The translations under genes and the position numbers were made by a program. A DNA stretch of 64,000 nt, taken from assembly GCA_024138025.1 (NCBI GenBank), contig JAMXBD010002767.1, forward strand, positions 62,001 through 126,000, in the 5' to 3' direction. Below the pieces are notes generated by a model. The model saw only the letters and a program-made list of their open reading frames with translations, searched no databases and had not been told where the DNA came from. Shown piece after piece: positions 59,465 through 64,000 of the stretch (positions within the stretch are counted from its first letter, which is position 1; every line of letters begins with the position of its first letter). Origin of the DNA: Combretum micranthum (lineage: Eukaryota; Streptophyta; Magnoliopsida; Myrtales; Combretaceae).

Positions 59465-59960
59465 CCACCCAATGCGTAAATTGTGTCCAACTTTGAAGAA
59501 CTCACATATGCCACGTGTACCCCACAAGAATGGGTCCAAAGCTCCATGGAAGAGCGATCTGGGTTAGCTTTCTCTTCATTAGTAGGTCTATAACTCCTTG
59601 TCCTTCTTTCTCAAATGAACAATTAGCGAGCTACTAATACAGATGACTGAGTTCAGCAGTCTAAGGTGGTTTAATCCTATGGAAGAGAGAACCCATCTAT
59701 CAGCGGTAGATTGTGTTAATTCTTAAAAAAATAGCATATAACCCAAAACTACATTGGAACTGGATCCCATTTTGAAGAACTCATGGGTGCCATGCGTGCA
59801 AGACTAGAATTAGAGCTTCGTAGGTCAAGGATCTGGGTTAGATTCTTCTTCGCGAGTAGGTCTCTAACTTCTTCTTCTAAATCAAACAAACATTCTGCGA
59901 GTGACTAGGGGAGATAACAGAGTTCAAAAGTCTAATGTGGTTCAATCGTTGTGTTCGATT
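59465..59960. repeat. Diverged tandem duplication, two copies of about 210-250 bp
   Basis: Copy 1 (about 59465-59705) and copy 2 (about 59748-59955) share, in order, TTTGAAGAACTCA, TGCCA(C/T)G(T/C)GT, GATCTGGGTTAG, AGTAGGTCT, TAACT(T/C)CTT, AACA, GATNACNGAGTTCA and TCTAANGTGGTT. Divergence is clearly above 20 percent. No coding was recognised. Confidence 0.7.
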
Positions 59961-60540
59961 TGGTGTAATTTATGTTGTGGGTTCTCCCCTTGTCTCTGTT
60001 GGAGGTTTCCATTTATAGTGCTTGATGAAGGATTGGTCTTGCAGTTCAGTACCAAGTTCGACTTGATGGGGATGGGATGATGGTGCCTCGATTATTGCTT
60101 GGGTGTAGACTTTTCGATTGTTTAGCAGTAGCTCAGTTGTGAAGGTAGTTCTATGGAGCAGGTTTATTGGCGATGAGTTTACTTTCTGCGAGTTCAAAAT
60201 TCAAGTGGGCATTGGTTGAGTCAAAGATGGTTGTTTATAGGATTTGACATCTTCTGGTGACGGGGATTGGCTGAGAGCTTGGCCGATTCAATAAGAATGG
60301 GCTTGGGTTGACGCAGCCTCGACTTGGTTGATGTAGTGGAGTTTGGGAGTGACTGGTCTTGCCAGTCAAGTTCCATGTCTCCATGGTTATCGACATAGTA
60401 GGATGGCTCAGCGATGTGGTGGAGATGGGTATTAGCAAGTTTCACTTGGGGTTGCTTTGGTGAATGACGTGGTCGAGATTCAAGAGATAGTGTGTAGAGA
60501 GAAAATTGAGCTTGTTTCCTTAGGAAGAAGTATCTTTAAG
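59961..60540. other. GC-richer patch with open minus frames, unrecognised
   Basis: Base composition is visibly more GC-rich than in the surrounding DNA. Minus-strand frames of 75 codons (59970-60197) and 74 codons (60221-60445) are open but contain no known motif and are not in a common frame. It may be a relic of a gene or of a non-LTR repeat. No function is proposed. Confidence 0.35.
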
Positions 60541-60931
60541 AGAGAAAATTCATGTATACTCTTTTTTATGATGAATTTCCCATGAATCCTATTTTTAATA
60601 AATTAAGTAATGTGAACTTTTTTTTATCCAATTTTTTGCAATTTTAGTGTAAATATAGTTTTTAATTATGTTCTTTCGTCAATTTTAGAAGATTCACTAT
60701 AAAATATGATAAATTGGTTTGAGCTGACAGGATTATCCATTATCTATTTTCTTCTATCCCCTGTCCTTCTCTCCATGTGTTGTCCTAACGAAGAAGGTGG
60801 TCACATGTTCTTAATCTTATTTCTATAAGTAAAAGAAAACAAAATACGCATATTTTGCATGTACAAAAATCAATCTCTAATCCTTCATGTGTGTACACTA
60901 ACTCCTAAAGCCACTGAAGCATCGCATCTAT
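60541..60931. other. Unassigned AT-rich spacer
   Basis: Non-coding DNA leading up to the copia LTR. Nothing recognisable is present. Confidence 0.5.
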
Positions 60932-61164
60932 TGTTAAAGTAACACGTGTATTTATTTGTTAGCTAGCTGGTATATAGGATGTTTGCTGTTTTATATTTTC
61001 CTTGTAGCTGCACAGCTGTAGCCTTGTAATACATATATAAGACAGAAAACAGAACAGGACATTGTACTCTCTGTATACTTCATCTTGAGAGAAAATATTC
61101 TTTCTTTTCACGAATACATTTTCTTTCTTCTTTCTTTCTTCGATGATGATGATCTCTTCTCACA
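60932..61164 (+). mobile_element. Copia 5' LTR (233 bp)
   Basis: It begins TGTTAAAGTAACACGTG and ends CTTCTCACA, immediately followed by the primer site. Short LTRs with this layout are common in copia. The left boundary rests on the TGTT start only, as the 3' LTR is outside the window. Confidence 0.75.
61034..61040 (+). promoter_or_regulatory. TATA box in copia LTR
   Basis: TATATAA lies within ACATATATAAGACAG, about 130 bp upstream of the LTR end. It is suitably placed to start genomic RNA inside the LTR. No other promoter element was identified. Confidence 0.6.
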
Positions 61165-61176
61165 TGGTATCAGAGC
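61165..61176 (+). other. Primer binding site (tRNA-iMet) of copia element
   Basis: TGGTATCAGAGC is a perfect match directly abutting the LTR. Confidence 0.95.
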
Positions 61177-61249
61177 AGGTTATTTGCTCTATTTTTTATC
61201 AGTTTCTGTATGTTGCCTTGCTGATTTCTTGCTATTCCTTTGTATTGAT

Positions 61250-61939
61250 ATGGCAAACTTAGGAGATAATAATCGAAGTGATTTTGATCCGCTGTTTTTA
61301 TCTGCTTCGGATAGCCCTAATATGACATTAGGAAGTATTCTTTTCAATGGATCTAACTTTGTTGCATGGAAACGATCAATTAGAATGGCCTTAGGAGCAA
61401 AGTCTAAACTAGGTTTTCTTGATGGATCGATTGTTAAACCTAGTGATAATGTGGCTGATCTTCAGGAATGGAATAGATGTGATTATATGGTTCGATGTTG
61501 GATCCTTAGTTCTATGAATAGTGATTTGTCATAGAATTTTCTCTATTGTGATTCTTCTAAGGAACTTTGGGAACAGATAGTGGAACAGTACGGTCAGTCT
61601 AATGGACCTTTGATTTACCAATTGCAACAAGAAATTAGTAACTTGAAACAGGGAAATATGTCTATAGGACAATATTATAATCGTCTTAAAAAGGCTTGGG
61701 ATGAATTGCAAGCAATGAATGTTTATACATCATGTATTTGTGGTCGGCTCGAGTACTGTACCTGCAATTTGAGAGAAAGAATGGTTGATTTCGAATCCCA
61801 GTTGAAACTCATGCAATTTCTAATGGGTTTGAGTGATTCTTATGAACATGTCCTTAATCAAATTCTATCAATGGAACCATTACCTTCTGTTAACCGTGCC
61901 TTTTACCTAGTTCAACAAATTGAAAACAAAGACAAGTGA
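61250..61939 (+). pseudogene. Copia gag with one premature stop
   Basis: The start is ATG at 61250 (MANLGDNNRSDFDPLF), 73 bp after the primer site; longer upstream readings come from the LTR and leader. One frame runs to TGA at 61937. It is interrupted by TAG at 61532-61534, within DLS, stop, NFLYCDSSKELW. The domain is the copia gag type: FNGSNFVAWKRSIRMALGAK, then LYQ-type helices including QEISNLKQGNMSIGQYYNRL, and LMQFLMGLSDSYEHVLNQI. It forms the particle shell. A CAG-to-TAG change would explain the stop. Confidence 0.88.
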
Positions 61940-64000
61940 CGATGTTGATGGATTCGGATAGTATTGGTCTTGTTGCTATGAAGGATGGTACCAAATCTTT
62001 TCAGGACAGGAAGAAAATGAAAGGAAAATTGTACTGTAAACATTGTAGAAATGAAGGTCATACAATAGAGAATTGCTTCCAGATTGTAGGATATCCGGAG
62101 TGGTATAAAGGGAAAAGGATTAAGGGCACTAGAGGTGCATATTTTTCAGCTTCAAATAACAGGGAAGTGTCTTCTATGGAGACACCTTTGGAGCAGACTT
62201 ATGTTCCTCCTATGGTTAATTCTGGTGCTGCAGGTACTAACGTTCATGTTATGCGAGAACTTTGCCAGGAGATTTTGAAGATGCTGAAACAAAATGATGT
62301 TAAAGCTGAGTCAAATGTTTCAGCTTCAACAGTAATAAATGAATTTCCGAATTTGAGCATGTCAGGTACATCTTTTCTGTCCAAAACTTGTTTTATTGCT
62401 GTGAATGATAAAATTGGTTCATGGATAGTTGATAGTGGAGCTACGGATCACATGACACCACACATACAACTTCTTTCACATCAAATAACCTTAGACAAAC
62501 CTATATCTGTTAAACTACCTGATGGAATCATGAAATTTGTGACTACCATAGGAAAAGTACAAGTCACTCCACATTTGTTTTTACAAGATGTCTTCTATAT
62601 ACCTGATTTTACTCACAATTTGATGTCTATGAGTAAAATTCTTAAACACTCTAACCTAACCGTGACACTAAATCATGATACTTGCCTTTTTCAGGACCCG
62701 ACAACTAATACAGTTGTAGCAAAGGCAAAGGAAGCCTTTGGATTGTATTTGCTTAAGTCTGATAACAATGCAATGATTTCTTCTTGTACTAAGAAGACCT
62801 TCAATTCCTATAATAATTCTTGTGCTGATGTACCTCATGTTTCTTGTTCATGTAATAATGAAACTTTTGTTCATTTGCTTCATGCTCGGTTGGGTCATAC
62901 CTCTATGTCCAAACTCAAACACTTACCTCAATGTAAAGGTCTTAATTTTCCAGATTTTATGTGTGATATCTGTTCACAAGCAAAAATGCATCGATTGCCT
63001 TTTGAAAGAAGTGCTAATAGGTCTAAATTTGCTTTCCATTTATTACATATTGATCTTTGGGGCCCTTATAAGATTCAATCTATCGATGGATCTTATTACT
63101 TCCTTACTATCATTGATGATTTTAGTTGATGCACTTGGACACACCTGTTGCATAACAAATTTCTAGTCTCTGAAACTTTAAACAAATTTTTTAGATATGT
63201 TCACAACCATTTTAGCATTACACCTAAGTTTGTTAGAATAGATAACGGTATGGAATTTCTTTCGCATGTCACACAATCCTTGTTTTCTAGTCTTGGCATT
63301 GTTCATCAACGAAGTACAATTTATACTCCACAACAAAATGGATGAGTAGAACGAAAACATAGACACTTGTTGGATACTTCAAGGGCTTTACGTTTACATG
63401 CTAATCTTCCAAAATCTTTTTGGGGTGAATGTGTCTTAACTGCTACCTATCTCATTAATAAGATGCCAATGTCTGTTTTAGATTGGAAAACACCTTATGA
63501 GGTTCTTTTTGGAAGAAAACCGGATTACACTCATTTAAGAATAATGGGATGTTTATGTTATTCAGCTGTCATTTAAGAATAATGGGATGTTTATGTTATT
63601 TAGCTGTTCCTTCATCAAAGAGGGATAAACTTGATCCTCGGGGTTTAAAGTGTTTGTTTCTTGGTTATGTTCAAGGACAAAAGGCATATAAACTTTTTGA
63701 TCTTCAAAAATCACAAATAATTGTGAGTCGTGATGTACAATTTTATGAGCACCTTTTTCCTTTTAAAGATCCTTCACTATGTTTTCCTCATAATAATTCC
63801 CATACACTTCCTCTTTCTGTTCATTCTCCTGTTCCTTTTACTACTAATGATTCTGATACACCTCATGAAATTGTTTCTCCTTCCTGTCCTCATATATCTG
63901 AGGATGTTGATCCCTTATTTGTCAGTGATGGTTTACGAAGGTCTCTTAGACAAAAGAAGTTACCTCTGTGGTTAAAAGACTATGTACATACAATGCATGA
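61936..64000 (+). pseudogene. Copia pol: zinc knuckle, protease, integrase (partial)
   Basis: One frame carries a CX2CX4HX4C knuckle (CKHCRNEGHTIENC, residues 34-47) and the protease active site IVDSGATDHM with Asp at residue 166. A GAG-pre-integrase HHCC finger follows (HARLGH, then CDICSQAK). The integrase core has catalytic Asp in HIDLWGPY and in VRIDNGMEF, and Glu in VERKHRHLL. The frame is broken by TGA at 63127-63129 (after IDDFS) and TGA at 63343-63345 (after PQQNG, just before the catalytic Glu segment). A 38-bp tandem duplication at 63532-63607 then shifts the frame. Coding resumes after it with KCLFLGYVQGQKAYKLFD and a Pro/Ser-rich linker to the window edge. Gag and pol are in different frames, overlapping at 61936-61939. 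Confidence 0.9.
63532..63607 (+). repeat. 38-bp tandem duplication in copia pol
   Basis: The 38 bases starting CATTTAAGAATAATGGGATG are repeated head to tail (63532-63569 and 63570-63607) with one C/T difference (TTCAGC versus TTTAGC). Because 38 is not divisible by three, the duplication shifts the frame and ends the open frame at 63576. Confidence 0.95.

Larger units (their letters stand above)
60932..64000 (+). mobile_element. Ty1/copia element, 5' part, runs off the window
   Basis: A short LTR, a perfect tRNA-iMet primer site, gag, zinc knuckle, protease, integrase and the start of the RT linker follow in copia order (integrase before RT). Reverse transcriptase, RNase H and the 3' LTR lie beyond 64000. 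Gag has one stop. Pol has two in-frame stops and a 38-bp duplication, so this copy is defective. Confidence 0.93.

Overview
The window reads as intergenic, repeat-packed DNA from the nuclear genome of a seed plant, probably a eudicot with a large genome. The DNA is AT-rich. Almost everything recognisable is an LTR retrotransposon or a relic of one: chromovirus-type Ty3/gypsy elements with the plant initiator-Met tRNA primer site, plus Ty1/copia pieces at both edges. I see no intact host gene, rRNA gene, tRNA gene or CRISPR array. Several nested layers, and one element of a type I take to be CRM (a centromere-associated chromovirus clade), suggest pericentromeric or other heterochromatic DNA; this is inference.

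Layout. 1-1260: minus-strand relic of a Ty1/copia pol, with a 36-base G tract in its proline-rich linker. 1270-2980: probable decayed LTR. 3290-7203: remains of a minus-strand Tekay/Del-like gypsy element (LTR pieces, integrase and chromodomain). 7204-11062: plus-strand Tekay-like 5' LTR and primer binding site of a second element (called F here). F's internal region is split at 11131-17874 by a nearly complete, recent CRM-like element (A) with a perfect 5-bp target duplication, and resumes at 17880-19137. That resumed part carries a decayed ORF of about 290 codons that I cannot match to gag or pol. 19138-22647: 3' LTR and polypurine tract of a minus-strand Tekay-like element (L), whose pol has been replaced by a plus-strand LTR (P1, 22648-27257); its gag-protease end survives at 27258-28000. 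28001-31346: a second plus-strand LTR (P2), cut off by a CRM-like LTR piece (31347-31824). 31825-44302: a full-length but frameshifted Tekay/Del-like element (B) with 3.2-3.3 kb LTRs. 44303-45318: leader and LTR of an old CRM-like element. 45319-48854 and 53159-56698: two more minus-oriented Tekay-like LTRs. 48855-53158 and 56699-60931: mostly anonymous AT-rich DNA with a microsatellite, a diverged tandem duplication and a small GC-richer patch. 60932-64000: 5' part of a Ty1/copia element that runs off the window.

How the parts work together: in A, B and the 3' copia element the usual order LTR, tRNA-iMet primer site, gag, protease, and pol is visible (reverse transcriptase and RNase H before integrase in gypsy; integrase first in copia). 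None of the three is coding-competent as written, because of frameshifts or stops. A has almost identical LTRs, so either its lesions are very recent, it moved using proteins supplied in trans, or some single-base indels are assembly errors.

The items I rate most worth pursuing are the unrecognised ORF of element F; a block of roughly 110 bp conserved in seven otherwise diverged Tekay-like LTRs; and short tandem arrays that sit at the same LTR position in different subfamilies but have unrelated unit sequences.
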